Positions 15,447 to 25,203 of a DNA stretch of 64,000 nucleotides are shown in pieces (position 1 is the stretch's first letter; every line of letters begins with the position of its first letter). The notes under the pieces were generated by a model. It saw nothing but the letters and a program-made list of their open reading frames with translations. It searched no databases and was not told the DNA's origin. Location: NCBI GenBank assembly GCA_964421675.1, contig CAYQXV010000006.1, positions 1 to 64,000 of the forward strand, in the 5' to 3' direction. This DNA comes from CALLPQ01 sp964421675 (lineage in GTDB: Bacteria; Pseudomonadota; Alphaproteobacteria; Caulobacterales; Parvularculaceae). The position numbers and the translations under genes were made by a program.

Positions 15447-17063
15447 TTATGCAGCGCTTTTGCGGTCTGAAAATAGAGAAATTAAAATAACTGGTACCAG
15501 GCCAGTAAGTATCAACAATAAGCATGCCGGTGCGGCCTGCGCCAATCGCTCATCGGAGGCAAGACGATAAACCTGTGTTGCCAGCGTCTCGAAATTAAAG
15601 GGGCGCAACAGCAAGGTCGCGGGCAATTCGCGCACAATATCAACGAATACAATCATTGCCCCTGCTGCAAATGCCATCCGGGTCATTGGCAAATGGATGC
15701 GCGCGCCTGTGCGCCATATGCCAGCCCCTAAAGTGCGCGCTGCGGCATCGACCAATGGATTGATCTGGGAAAATCCTCCGTGGACGTTATTATAGCCCGC
15801 CGTCAAAAATCGAACGATATAGGCATAAATCAACACAAACAGACCGCCGCTCGTCACGGTAATACCAATTGGCGCGAGCAGTTTTTGACCAGCAAGCAAG
15901 ATGCCCACCGCGATCACACCGCCAGGAATAGCATATCCGATGGTTATCAAACGGGTGGCGACTGCAAAAAATTTAGAGCGGACCCAACGATTGGCAATGG
16001 CAAGCCCGCCCGCAAGACACATTGCTAGGAAAGCACCAATACCCGCAACCAGCACGGTATTTCCAAATATTGTCATTGGCAGCGTGAACCGTGCCAGCGA
16101 GGCTGTCTCGATTACCATGGAAGTGAGCACGAGCACCGGAACCACAAACCCAAGCAGCACCGGAACCGCGCAAATCAGAACGCCCAGAAATTTACTGCCG
16201 CGCGACAAGGCAAAAAGCGGCGCTGCGCGATGCGCGCGCACATGTTCACTGCGCTGCCCGGCCCGGCTTGCCTCCTCAAGAACAAGAAAGAGCGCAGCGA
16301 CAATAAAAAGCCCGCCCGCAATTTGCGACGCCGCCAGCAAATCGCCAAAACCATACCAGGTTCGAAAAATTCCCGTGCTGAGCGTTTGGATCCCAAGATA
16401 ATCACTGACACCAAAATCGGCAGCCGTCTCCATAAGGGCAAGGGCGAGACCGCCAAGAAATGCAGCCCGCGCGGCTGGTACCAGAATGGTCGTAAAAATT
16501 GCAATTCGCGAGCGGCCAAGCATGGCCCCGGCTTCAACATAGGCCCCCGACCGCGACAGGAAATCTGCGCGCACTGCGAGAAACACATAAGGGTAGACGG
16601 TCAGGGATAGGACACAGGCCGCGCCAAATTGCGTGCGCAACATTGATGATAAAAATGCCGCCACATCGCCGCCGCCAAGCATAGCAATAAACCCAAACGG
16701 CCCCGTCACATCGCTTATCACATAGGCCAGTATATAAGCCGGCACAGCGAAGGGCAGCGCCAATGCGGCGGAAATCCATCGCCGCGCGGGCAAGTCGGTT
16801 AGGCTCACCAAGCCCGCCGTCACCACGCCAAGCGTTCCCGCCAGAACCGCAACGATTGCACATAGCCCCATTGTGCCAAGGAGCCATTGAACGCCATTTG
16901 TGGACCAGATATGGGCTTGTGTTTGCCCCGTTCCAGCAAACAGGCTGGCCAGAACCGCAAGAACCGGCAGCAGCAAAAGCAGCGCGCCAATAAAAAAGCA
17001 CGCAGCTACCATTGCGTGCCGGGAGCGCGCACCTGCAACAGATGATTTTAGTGGATACAGCAC
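15447..17063 (-). CDS. fbpB: Iron(III) ABC transporter permease (FbpB/AfuB-like)
   Basis: Inner-membrane channel of a ferric-iron importer. The 538-aa chain is a fused double permease with two sets of about six helices, each carrying the EAA-type loop (EAGAMLGRSRIAIFTTILVP in the first; VDAAARTLGAGIWRTGARIHLP, near the C terminus, in the second). This layout is typical of FbpB. The start is taken as GTG 17063; an ATG 17 codons later (MVAACFFIGAL) is a fair alternative. It is divergent from the ATPase and binding-protein genes that complete the importer. A Fur-like dyad lies between them. Confidence 0.88.
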   Translation of the reverse strand: MLYPLKSSVAGARSRHAMVAACFFIGALLLLLPVLAVLASLFAGTGQTQAHIWSTNGVQWLLGTMGLCAIVAVLAGTLGVVTAGLVSLTDLPARRWISAALALPFAVPAYILAYVISDVTGPFGFIAMLGGGDVAAFLSSMLRTQFGAACVLSLTVYPYVFLAVRADFLSRSGAYVEAGAMLGRSRIAIFTTILVPAARAAFLGGLALALMETAADFGVSDYLGIQTLSTGIFRTWYGFGDLLAASQIAGGLFIVAALFLVLEEASRAGQRSEHVRAHRAAPLFALSRGSKFLGVLICAVPVLLGFVVPVLVLTSMVIETASLARFTLPMTIFGNTVLVAGIGAFLAMCLAGGLAIANRWVRSKFFAVATRLITIGYAIPGGVIAVGILLAGQKLLAPIGITVTSGGLFVLIYAYIVRFLTAGYNNVHGGFSQINPLVDAAARTLGAGIWRTGARIHLPMTRMAFAAGAMIVFVDIVRELPATLLLRPFNFETLATQVYRLASDERLAQAAPACLLLILTGLVPVILISLFSDRKSAA

Positions 17064-17114
17064 CAGAGACGTCGCTCGCTTTCGCTGGCAAAAAAATTAT
17101 AGCTTTCTCGTAAC

Positions 17115-17133
17115 GATAATGCGAAACATTATC
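17115..17133. promoter_or_regulatory. Fur-box-like dyad in the iron-importer control region
   Basis: GATAATG-CGAAA-CATTATC is a perfect 7-bp inverted repeat around 5 bp and matches the 19-bp Fur consensus of E. coli at 16 positions. It lies in the 108-bp region between the divergent permease (start 17063) and ATPase (start 17172) genes and could repress both when iron is plentiful. Confidence 0.8.
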
Positions 17134-17171
17134 AACTAGCCACCCCCAACCCTAAAAGCCCTGCGCATTCA

Positions 17172-18227
17172 ATGTCCCTGATTTTCAGCAATATTTCCCA
17201 CCAATACCGCCAAAATGCGCGGTCTCAATGGCAGTTATCGGTGGAAAGCTTGACGGTGGAAGCAGGGGAAATTGTTTGTTTATTTGGCCCTTCTGGTTGC
17301 GGGAAGACATCGTTATTGCGCCTTGCCGCCGGTCTTGAGCAGGTGCAATCGGGCGAGATAACGCTCAACGGCACCATGGTGGCGGGCCCCAACGTGCACA
17401 CACCGCCTGAGGATCGGTCCATCGGGTTTGTGTTTCAGGATTATGTCCTGTTTCCGCATTTGACCGTCTTCGACAATGTACTTTTTGGACTGAATGCCCT
17501 GCCAAAGCGCGAGGCGCGCGACATCGCGGCCAAACAGCTGGACGCGATGCAGCTTGCTCAGTTTGGCAATCGCTACCCCCACCAGCTCTCTGGCGGGCAA
17601 CAACAACGTGTCGCCATCGCGCGGGCCCTCGCCAGAAACCCTGCAGCGCTGATGTTAGATGAACCCTTTGCGAGTATTGGCGCAACATTGCGCGCAGAGT
17701 TACAACGCGACATTCGGCAGGTTTTAAAAAGCAATGATGTGGCCGCTCTTTTCGTCACCCATGATGCAGACGAAGCCCTGATGATGGGAGACCGCATTGT
17801 GGTAATGGATCAGGGAAAAATTCTAGATATCGGCTCTGCGCAAGATTTGTATGAAGCCCCAAAAGATTTAGGAAGCGCCCTGCTCTTTCGAGATCATGTG
17901 CGCCTCGACGCCTCACTCCAACATGGTACCATAAAAACACCATTTGGAGATTGTCCGTGCCCAGTGCAATTTTCTGGCAACGCGGACGGGCCAGTGCAAT
18001 TAGCCTTGAAGGAAAACGCTATCAGCGCAACACCAAACCCTGATGGTCATATTCGTGTAACGGACATCCATTTCACCCCAAGAGGATATAAGCTGCACCT
18101 TTCTGATTCAAAATCGCAAGCCTCAACAACAATCCTACATCCGACATTCCTGCCCGTTGGCACCTCTCTTGAGACCCACATTCACGCCGACGGCATTCAT
18201 TTCGTCACTAGCGGAGCATCCAAATGA
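17172..18227 (+). CDS. fbpC: Iron(III) ABC transporter ATP-binding protein (FbpC/AfuC-like)
   Basis: Energises the ferric importer. Walker A is GPSGCGKTS, the Q-loop region VFQDYVLFPHLTV, signature LSGGQQQRVAIARAL, and the switch His is in LFVTHDADEALMMGD. The Walker B region reads MLDEPFASIGATLRAEL: the D-loop Asp seen in most ABC proteins (SALD) is replaced, a variant I believe also occurs in some relatives. Residues about 240-350 form a TOBE-like regulatory domain. ATG 17172. Its stop overlaps the start of the binding-protein gene by 4 bp (ATGA). Confidence 0.9.
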   Translation: MSLIFSNISHQYRQNARSQWQLSVESLTVEAGEIVCLFGPSGCGKTSLLRLAAGLEQVQSGEITLNGTMVAGPNVHTPPEDRSIGFVFQDYVLFPHLTVFDNVLFGLNALPKREARDIAAKQLDAMQLAQFGNRYPHQLSGGQQQRVAIARALARNPAALMLDEPFASIGATLRAELQRDIRQVLKSNDVAALFVTHDADEALMMGDRIVVMDQGKILDIGSAQDLYEAPKDLGSALLFRDHVRLDASLQHGTIKTPFGDCPCPVQFSGNADGPVQLALKENAISATPNPDGHIRVTDIHFTPRGYKLHLSDSKSQASTTILHPTFLPVGTSLETHIHADGIHFVTSGASK

Positions 18228-19303
18228 CTTTAAAATCAATCTTAATCTCGGCCACCTTCATTCTCGGCATTACTGCATGCAGCGAGACAAAACCAGCCGA
18301 CACTGCGGAAACTGAAAAACCGGTACAAACGCAGGCCGCTTCCCTCAATCTTTATTCTGCGCGTCATTATGATAATGACGAAATTCTCTATGAAAAATTT
18401 ACCCGCGAGACCGGTATTGCAATCAATCAAATTTCCGGAAACGGTGATGCCCTAATCGAACGCATTGCCAATGAGGGCGCCGATAGCCCGGCAGATGTTT
18501 TTCTAACCGCGGATGCAGGCATTTTATGGCGTGCCGATCAACGCGCCTTATTCCAGCCCGTCAATGATGCGGCTCTTAACTCAGCCATTCCAGCGCCATT
18601 GCGCCACCCGGAGGGGCATTGGTTTGGATTGACAAAACGAGCGCGCATTATCCTGTTCAACAAAGAGCAAGGATTGCCAGAGGGACTTTCCAGATATGAA
18701 GATCTGGCAAATCCAGATTATAATAATATGATCTGCATACGCCCCTCTTCAAATATCTATAATCAATCGCTTCTTGCATCCTTGATTGCCCATAATGGCC
18801 CAGAGAACGCACAAGAGTGGGCGAGCGGTGTCGTCGCAAATTTTGCGCGCAAACCTCAAGGCAATGACAGCGCGCAAATTGAAGCGGTTGCGGCCGGGTT
18901 ATGCCGCCTTGCCGTCGTCAACAGCTATTATGTTGCGCGCTATACCGGCGCACCTGACGGGCAGAAAAAAGAAATTGGCGACGCGATTGGCGTATTATTT
19001 CCAAACCAGGGAACCGATGAAAATCCTGGCCGAGGAACGCACGTGAATATTTCAGGCGGCGGCGTTCTGGCCCATGCCCCTAATCGCGAAAACGCCATCA
19101 AGTTCCTGAAATTTTTGGCGAGCGCAGAAAACCAATCCAGTTTTGCCAGCGGCAATAATGAATATCCGGTACGCGCAGATGTTGAGGCAACAGGCCCCAT
19201 TCACGATCTTGGCACCTTCCGCCAAGACCAACTACCAGCAACCAAACTGGGCGTGCATCAACGCGAAGCCGTTGAAATCTTTGATCGCGCAGGATGGCAG
19301 TAG
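18224..19303 (+). CDS. fbpA: Iron(III) ABC transporter substrate-binding lipoprotein (FbpA-like)
   Basis: Captures ferric iron in the periplasm and delivers it to FbpB. The N terminus is a lipoprotein signal (SATFILGITAC, lipobox Cys19), so it is membrane-tethered rather than free as in Neisseria FbpA. Mature residues show the family fold start LNLYSARHYDNDEILYEKF. The adjacent tyrosines in NSYYVARYTG correspond to the iron-binding Tyr pair of FbpA. Length 359 aa. It overlaps fbpC by 4 bp and completes the importer. Confidence 0.9.
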   Translation: MTLKSILISATFILGITACSETKPADTAETEKPVQTQAASLNLYSARHYDNDEILYEKFTRETGIAINQISGNGDALIERIANEGADSPADVFLTADAGILWRADQRALFQPVNDAALNSAIPAPLRHPEGHWFGLTKRARIILFNKEQGLPEGLSRYEDLANPDYNNMICIRPSSNIYNQSLLASLIAHNGPENAQEWASGVVANFARKPQGNDSAQIEAVAAGLCRLAVVNSYYVARYTGAPDGQKKEIGDAIGVLFPNQGTDENPGRGTHVNISGGGVLAHAPNRENAIKFLKFLASAENQSSFASGNNEYPVRADVEATGPIHDLGTFRQDQLPATKLGVHQREAVEIFDRAGWQ

Positions 19304-19469
19304 GCCCTTCCCAAAGGACTAGGTACAGACAACACACTTGCAGGCCAGCGAGGAGCAATCCCCTTTTCGCTGGTCCCCTGACCGGGACCACATTCTCGGT
19401 CATAAAATGTAGACTATCGTAGACAAAAGCGCCGCATTTCGGCATCGTCATGAAAAGCATCAGCCATTC

Positions 19470-19489
19470 CCCATATGGCCCCCATATGG
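19470..19489. promoter_or_regulatory. Paired CCCATATGG elements upstream of the M16 peptidase gene
   Basis: Two copies of CCCATATGG (19470-19478 and 19481-19489) are offset by exactly 11 bp, one helical turn, and end 22 bp before the ATG of the peptidase gene. Each contains the palindrome CATATG. The arrangement suggests an operator bound by a dimer on one face of the helix; no regulator is known. The 208-bp interval also holds small GC-rich stems near 19342-19391. Confidence 0.4.
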
Positions 19490-19511
19490 GAAATATAGGA
19501 AAGCTCATATC

Positions 19512-22448
19512 ATGCGATCATCTGACATCTCAGCGCCGTCTTGTCTTTCATCCTTGCGTCTTACAGCCTTCGCCGCTTTGTCACTGGCAGCAATCGCATG
19601 TTCGCCCGACGGCGGTCCGGAAAGTCAAAACCCCGCTCAATCGACAGAGCCCGCAACCACAAGCCAGCAAGCTACTGGACCGCAGCTTTCCATTCCTTTT
19701 GAAAAATATGTGCTGGAAAATGGCCTTGAAGTTATCTTGCATGTGGATAAATCTGACCCCGTCGTCGCGATTGATTTAGCCGCCCATGTTGGCTCATCCC
19801 ATGAAGTTGAAAATCGCACAGGCTTTGCGCATCTGTTTGAGCACCTTCTATTTCTTGATTCTGAAAATTTAGGGTTTGGCGGCCTTGATGAAATGAACAC
19901 CCGCATTGGCGGCGAAGGAACCAACGGGTTCACCACCAATGACATGACGCAATATTTTCAAGCCGTCCCCGCTGACGCGTTAGAAAAAATTATCTGGGCC
20001 GAAGCCGACAAGCTTGGCTGGTTTATCAATACGGTTACACAGCCCGTCCTCGACAATGAAAAACAAGTTGTCAAAAACGAAAAACGCCAACGCGTTGACA
20101 ATGCTCCTTACGGGCATTTGTTCTATGTCATTGGCAAAGCCCTCTACCCGGAAGATCACCCCTATAATTGGCAAGTGATTGGGTCGCTTGCAGATCTTGA
20201 TGCGGCAACCCTGCAGGATGTGAAAGATTTTTACCGCCGTTGGTATGTTCCAAATAATGTGACCGTTACCATCTCAGGCGATTTCGATCCGGCTGAGGCC
20301 AAACGCCTCGTTGAAAAATATTTTGGCGAAATTCCGCGCGGCGAAGACATTGCCGCCCGCACGCCCCGTCCCGGTGTTCTCGAACAATCTGCATCCTATT
20401 ATCATGAAGATAATTTTGCGCAGGTGCCGCAACTGACAATGGTCTGGCCAACTATTGAAGAATATCATGCAGACAGCTACGCGCTTGATATCCTCTCAAC
20501 ATATCTGACGGACGGAAAACGCGCACCGCTCAACGAAGTTCTCATTGATGAGGAAAAACTCACATCAGGTGTCAGCGCCTTTAACTTTACCAAAGAGTTA
20601 GCGGGCGAATTTTACGTCTCGATCAATGCCAATGCAGACCAAGATCTGGATGCAATTGTTCCCGCTTTAGAACGCGGCTTTGCGCGGTTTGAAGAAAACG
20701 GCATTCCGCAAAGCGATCTCGACCGGATCAAGGCAGGATTAGAAGTAGACTTTTACGGTCAGATTCAAAGCGCGCTCGGAAAAGCCATACAGCTCGGGGA
20801 ATATAATATTTTCACCGGCGACCCTGGCTTTATTTCCAAAGATATTGAAAACCTATTGGCCGTCACACCCGATGATGTGATGCGTGTTTACAACAAATAC
20901 ATCAAGGATAAGTCCGTCATTATGACGAGCTTTGTTCCAAGAGGACAAACATCCCTGATCGTCAATGAGGGTATCGAACCGCAAAAAGCGATTGTGGTAG
21001 AAGAGGCGATTGTTCAGGGGGCAGAGCAAAATATTGATTTTGACCCCACAGTGCGAAATTTTGACCGCACGCCGTCAGCTTTTGACCGGTCACAAGAGCC
21101 GGATTTCGGCCCCGCATACACGCTGCCTGACCCGGTTGTGTGGCGCGCAGGTGATGAAGATGGTGTGAGATATTTCGGCATTGAGAATGATGAAACACCC
21201 TTGGTTTATTTCTCGCTTGCGATTGATGCAGGCAGAAACCGCGCGAGCGCAGAAAAACCTGCCGTTGCGAACTTAACCGCAGATATGCTGGAAAAAGGAA
21301 CAGCGACAAAAACCACCGCTGAACTTGAAGATGCGATACAGTCGCTCGGCTCTTCGATTTCCATTTTTGCAAACTCAAACGGCACCTTCATCACAGGCAG
21401 TACGCTATCGCGTAACTTTGATAAGACAATTGCGCTTGTTGAAGAAATGTTGCTGGAGCCGCGCTGGGACGAAGAAGAATTCGATTTATTAATTCGGGCG
21501 ACGAACAATTCGATTGATCAAGCCGCAGCGCAACCGGGTTCAATTTCACAGCGTGAGGCCGCGAAACTTTCCTACCCGGACGATCATATTCTTCACTACC
21601 AACCCTATGGCACAAAAGAAAAACTCGCCAACGTTTCAATTGATGATTTGAAGCAGTTTTATACGGATAACTATCACGTGAAAGGGGTAAGGTTCCGTGT
21701 TGCCGGGAATATTCGCCAAGAAGATATTGTAAACCGGATCTCACAGATCGAACGAAGATGGTCGGCGCAAGCATCCAATGATGCACGCGTGGAAATCACC
21801 CTCGCACAGCCCCGCCCGGTAGATAGCTCAAAAGTGTATTTCTATGATGTACCGGATTCAAAGCAATCTGTGTTACGCATTTTCCGCCCTTCATTAGATG
21901 CGCTGGACCCAGACTATCCGCTGGCAAACGCCGCTAACTTCCTTCTGGGAAATATTTATACCTCAAGGCTAAACACAGAGCTGCGCGTTAATCGCGGTTA
22001 TACCTATGGGATAAGATCTGGTTTTAACGCCGAAAAGGACCGTGGATCTTTCGTTATCGCCTCTAGCGTGCGCTCGAATGTTACGCTGGAGTCTGCTGAC
22101 CTCATTCGCGAAATTGTTGCCAATTATGGCCCAAGCTTTACCAAGTCTGACCTTGATATCATGAAGGGCGCGCTCCTTCGCGGACAGGCGCTGGCCACAG
22201 AAACATTGGATTCAAAACTGAGCATGATCGGGCAAATCAGCGCCTATGGATATCCCGACGATTATCTAAAGCAAAATGCAGCCCGTATCGATGCGATGGA
22301 TCTCGCGGAATTCAAGCGCGTAACACAGACTTATATGCGCCCTGACGCGATGAACTGGTTGGTGGTGGGCGATGCTGCCACGCAAGCAGAAAGATTGAAC
22401 GATCTGGGATTTGGCGAAACGGTGCTATTGCCAACTGGCCAACAATAA
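19512..22448 (+). CDS. M16-family zinc metalloprotease lipoprotein
   Basis: A 978-aa insulinase/pitrilysin-type peptidase with two fused M16 halves. The N terminus is a lipoprotein signal with lipobox SLAAIAC (Cys30), followed by a Ser/Pro/Thr/Gln linker. The inverted zinc motif HLFEH lies at 107-111, with downstream acidic residues in NEKQVVKNEKRQ. The C-terminal half (from about 520) lacks the zinc motif, as is usual, but keeps the R/Y segment RVNRGYTYGIRSGF needed for peptide binding. It probably degrades peptides in the periplasm. It heads a rightward group with an exported SDR and a GMC oxidoreductase. Confidence 0.92.
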   Translation: MRSSDISAPSCLSSLRLTAFAALSLAAIACSPDGGPESQNPAQSTEPATTSQQATGPQLSIPFEKYVLENGLEVILHVDKSDPVVAIDLAAHVGSSHEVENRTGFAHLFEHLLFLDSENLGFGGLDEMNTRIGGEGTNGFTTNDMTQYFQAVPADALEKIIWAEADKLGWFINTVTQPVLDNEKQVVKNEKRQRVDNAPYGHLFYVIGKALYPEDHPYNWQVIGSLADLDAATLQDVKDFYRRWYVPNNVTVTISGDFDPAEAKRLVEKYFGEIPRGEDIAARTPRPGVLEQSASYYHEDNFAQVPQLTMVWPTIEEYHADSYALDILSTYLTDGKRAPLNEVLIDEEKLTSGVSAFNFTKELAGEFYVSINANADQDLDAIVPALERGFARFEENGIPQSDLDRIKAGLEVDFYGQIQSALGKAIQLGEYNIFTGDPGFISKDIENLLAVTPDDVMRVYNKYIKDKSVIMTSFVPRGQTSLIVNEGIEPQKAIVVEEAIVQGAEQNIDFDPTVRNFDRTPSAFDRSQEPDFGPAYTLPDPVVWRAGDEDGVRYFGIENDETPLVYFSLAIDAGRNRASAEKPAVANLTADMLEKGTATKTTAELEDAIQSLGSSISIFANSNGTFITGSTLSRNFDKTIALVEEMLLEPRWDEEEFDLLIRATNNSIDQAAAQPGSISQREAAKLSYPDDHILHYQPYGTKEKLANVSIDDLKQFYTDNYHVKGVRFRVAGNIRQEDIVNRISQIERRWSAQASNDARVEITLAQPRPVDSSKVYFYDVPDSKQSVLRIFRPSLDALDPDYPLANAANFLLGNIYTSRLNTELRVNRGYTYGIRSGFNAEKDRGSFVIASSVRSNVTLESADLIREIVANYGPSFTKSDLDIMKGALLRGQALATETLDSKLSMIGQISAYGYPDDYLKQNAARIDAMDLAEFKRVTQTYMRPDAMNWLVVGDAATQAERLNDLGFGETVLLPTGQQ

Positions 22449-22465
22449 ACACACCAGAGGAAAGC

Positions 22466-23470
22466 ATGATGGGAAATAAATATTCAGTTTCACGCCGCAC
22501 GTTAATGACGGGCACGGCTCTGATTGCCAGCGCGCTTCCCTTTGCTGGCGTTGCGGCAGATTCTCCTGAACTAGCGCCCGATCTTAGCGGTGTATCGATT
22601 TTAATCACCGGTACATCATCAGGTTTTGGACGGCTTGGCGCGGAATATTATGCGCGTCTTGGGGCCACCGTTTTTGCCAGCATGCGAAACACACCGCGTC
22701 CCGAAGCCGCAGAATTAACCAATCTTGCGGCCAACGAAAATCTAGATATTAGGGTTCTTGAAATCGATGTCCTAAGCGATGAACAAGTTCAAGCCGGTAT
22801 TGATCAGGTGCTCGCAGCCACCGGTGGCACTCTTGATGTGCTCATCAATAATGCCGGCATCGGCATTACCGGGCCCGTTGAGGTTCAAGATCTTGAGGCG
22901 ACAAAACTAGCGTTTGATACCAATGTCTTTGGGTGCCAAAGAATGGCGCGCGCGGTTTTACCGGCAATGCGTGAGGCTGGCCGTGGGTTGATCGTTCCTA
23001 TCTCCTCCCAAATTGGCCGTCTTGTCGTCCCGGGCGGCGGGCATTATCCTGCGACAAAATTTGCGTTAGAGGCCATGAGCGAGCAGATGGCTTATGAACT
23101 CGCCGCCTTTGGGGTCGATGTGTCGATCATTGAACCTGGCGGCTATCCGACTAAAATCTGGGTCAATCGAAACCGATATACAGGCGCCCTTAAAGACCGC
23201 ACACCGACAGAAACAATAAATGCCTATGGCCCGCTGGCCGCGGGAATGGGCCAGGAAGATGGCTCCGGCCGAAGCACCGACCCAATGGATGTGCCCCGCG
23301 CTATTGCACGCTTAATTGCGCAACCGCCGGGCACTCGCGCATTGCGCACCGCTGTACACCCCGCATATCGTCCGCAAGAATCGGTAAATGCCGCAACGGC
23401 CAAAGCGCAATTGGCGTTTTTAGGGGAGACCCGCTTTGGGCCGGCCATCAAATCTGTTCTTAACCGATAA
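22466..23470 (+). CDS. Short-chain dehydrogenase/reductase with a Tat signal
   Basis: The SDR core is intact: nucleotide loop TGTSSGFG, NNAGIG, the catalytic Ser in VPISSQIGR and the YPATK active-site motif. Before it lies an N-terminal extension with a twin-arginine signal (SRRTLMTGTALIASALPFAG, then AA), so the enzyme seems to be folded with its NAD(P) in the cytoplasm and exported. Exported SDRs are uncommon. Length 334 aa. It begins 17 bp after the M16 peptidase stop with AGAGGAAAGC upstream, so the two are probably co-transcribed. Substrate unknown. Confidence 0.82.
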   Translation: MMGNKYSVSRRTLMTGTALIASALPFAGVAADSPELAPDLSGVSILITGTSSGFGRLGAEYYARLGATVFASMRNTPRPEAAELTNLAANENLDIRVLEIDVLSDEQVQAGIDQVLAATGGTLDVLINNAGIGITGPVEVQDLEATKLAFDTNVFGCQRMARAVLPAMREAGRGLIVPISSQIGRLVVPGGGHYPATKFALEAMSEQMAYELAAFGVDVSIIEPGGYPTKIWVNRNRYTGALKDRTPTETINAYGPLAAGMGQEDGSGRSTDPMDVPRAIARLIAQPPGTRALRTAVHPAYRPQESVNAATAKAQLAFLGETRFGPAIKSVLNR

Positions 23471-23564
23471 ATCACCAAGCACACTTTGCTGACACATAAG
23501 AACTCTGGCATAGTGTGGCCTCAGCATGTTTCATGTCACTGGAAATGCATGAGGGGCAAACATT

Positions 23565-25190
23565 ATGGGCGAAACACAATTCATAGCCGCGACGGATTCC
23601 ACACCAGCAAGTGACTGGGAAACGAAACATTGGGATGTCGTTATTATCGGCTCCGGCGCAGGCGGAGCGACGGTTGCGCAATCACTAGCGGGAACCGGCA
23701 AATCCGTATTGATTCTTGAACGCGGCGATCACCTGCCCCAAGAGTCTGATAATTGGTCGCCACGCGCTGTTTTCATTGATAGAAAATACGGCGCTGAAGA
23801 AAGCTGGCGCGATCGCCATGGCAAAACCTTTCACCCGGCCATAAATTATTGGGTTGGCGGCAACACATCCTTTTATGGCGCTGCGCTTTTCCGAATGCGA
23901 AAAAATGACTTCGAAGAAGTCCAGCATTATGATGGCGTGTCTCCTGCGTGGCCAATCTCTTATGACGATCTGGCACCATACTATACAAAAGCTGAACGCG
24001 ACTGGCAGGTGCATGGCTCTCGCAAACGCCAGGGTAGTCTTGATCCGACGGACGACCTTAACGCCCCTGAATATGCCTTTCCCCCGATTGACCATGATCC
24101 AGAGGTTGCGCTCTTAAAGCAAAGACTAAAAGACTCTGGTTGGACACCGTTTGACCTCCCCCTTGGAATTGACCGCGATGACAAACAGCCTTGGCACGGC
24201 AAATGTATACGCTGCGATACATGTGGCGGATTTCCGTGCCGCGTTCTTGGAAAATCTGATGCGCGCCGCATTGTCTATCAAACTCTTGAAAATGAGAATG
24301 TTCACATTGCGACGGGGATGCAGGCGGTCCAACTTGAGACCACGCCCGATGGGCGCACAATCTCCGCGGTTGTGTGTAAGCACAGCGAAGGGCAATCACG
24401 TATCAAAGGGGACATTATTGTTTTAGCGGCCGGCGCGATCAATAGCGCGGCATTATTGTTGAAATCTGTAAGTAGTGCGCACCCGGAAGGCCTTGCTAAT
24501 AGCTCGGACCAGGTTGGTCGCAATTACATGTTCCATACATCATCGGCGCTCTTGTCTTTTACCCGCTCAAAAGTGAATGCAAGTTTTCCAAAGACCTTTG
24601 CCGTCAATGATTTTTATTGGGGCGACCCCGATGGCGGCTTTGATTTTCCCATGGGTCACATTCAATTGCTTGAACATATGAATGGCGATGTCATTCAAGG
24701 GCAAATGCAAGATAAAATTCCCGAATGGCTGGTGCCAGATTTCTTTGCCAATATGATTGCAGATCGCCTGCTTGCCTTTTTGGTGATGTCAGAGGACTTG
24801 CCCGAAGCGCGCAACCGAGTACGGGTGTCGTCAGAGGGTGAAATCTCAATTGACTATTGGCCCAATAACCTCGTTGCCCATGAACGGCTGGTGAAAAAAC
24901 TGGAAGCGAAACTAAGCAAGCTTGGCCGCATGCACCGGGCCTTAAAGGAACATCGCTTCCAAATGGATGAGTTACTGCCCCTTTATGGAACCGCGCACCA
25001 ATGTGGCACTGTGCGCATGGGCAATGATCCGACTTCATCGGTCGTCAATAAAGAATGCCGCGCTCATGATCTGGATAATCTGTACATTACAGATTCAGGC
25101 GTTTTCGTCTCAAGTTCTGCGGTTAACCCAGCGCTCACCATTGTTGCCAATGCAATGCGCGTAAGCGAGCATATCATTGCCCGGTTATAA
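23565..25190 (+). CDS. GMC-family FAD-dependent oxidoreductase
   Basis: Glucose-methanol-choline-type flavoprotein of 541 aa that oxidises an alcohol with FAD. The N-terminal dinucleotide motif is VVIIGSGAGGATVAQSLAG. The GMC signature near NYWVGGNTSFYGAALFRM and the C-terminal GMC domain (QCGTVRMGNDP, then DSGVFVSSSAVNPALTIVA) are clear. The cysteine group CIRCDTCGGFPCRV at about 215-228 is of interest and recurs in some GMC relatives. There is no signal peptide. ATG 23565 has GAGGGG upstream. It lies 94 bp past the SDR gene with a possible promoter TTGCTG-17 bp-CATAGT. The substrate is not predictable. Confidence 0.87.
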   Translation: MGETQFIAATDSTPASDWETKHWDVVIIGSGAGGATVAQSLAGTGKSVLILERGDHLPQESDNWSPRAVFIDRKYGAEESWRDRHGKTFHPAINYWVGGNTSFYGAALFRMRKNDFEEVQHYDGVSPAWPISYDDLAPYYTKAERDWQVHGSRKRQGSLDPTDDLNAPEYAFPPIDHDPEVALLKQRLKDSGWTPFDLPLGIDRDDKQPWHGKCIRCDTCGGFPCRVLGKSDARRIVYQTLENENVHIATGMQAVQLETTPDGRTISAVVCKHSEGQSRIKGDIIVLAAGAINSAALLLKSVSSAHPEGLANSSDQVGRNYMFHTSSALLSFTRSKVNASFPKTFAVNDFYWGDPDGGFDFPMGHIQLLEHMNGDVIQGQMQDKIPEWLVPDFFANMIADRLLAFLVMSEDLPEARNRVRVSSEGEISIDYWPNNLVAHERLVKKLEAKLSKLGRMHRALKEHRFQMDELLPLYGTAHQCGTVRMGNDPTSSVVNKECRAHDLDNLYITDSGVFVSSSAVNPALTIVANAMRVSEHIIARL

Positions 25191-25203
25191 TCCGGCACAC
25201 TTG

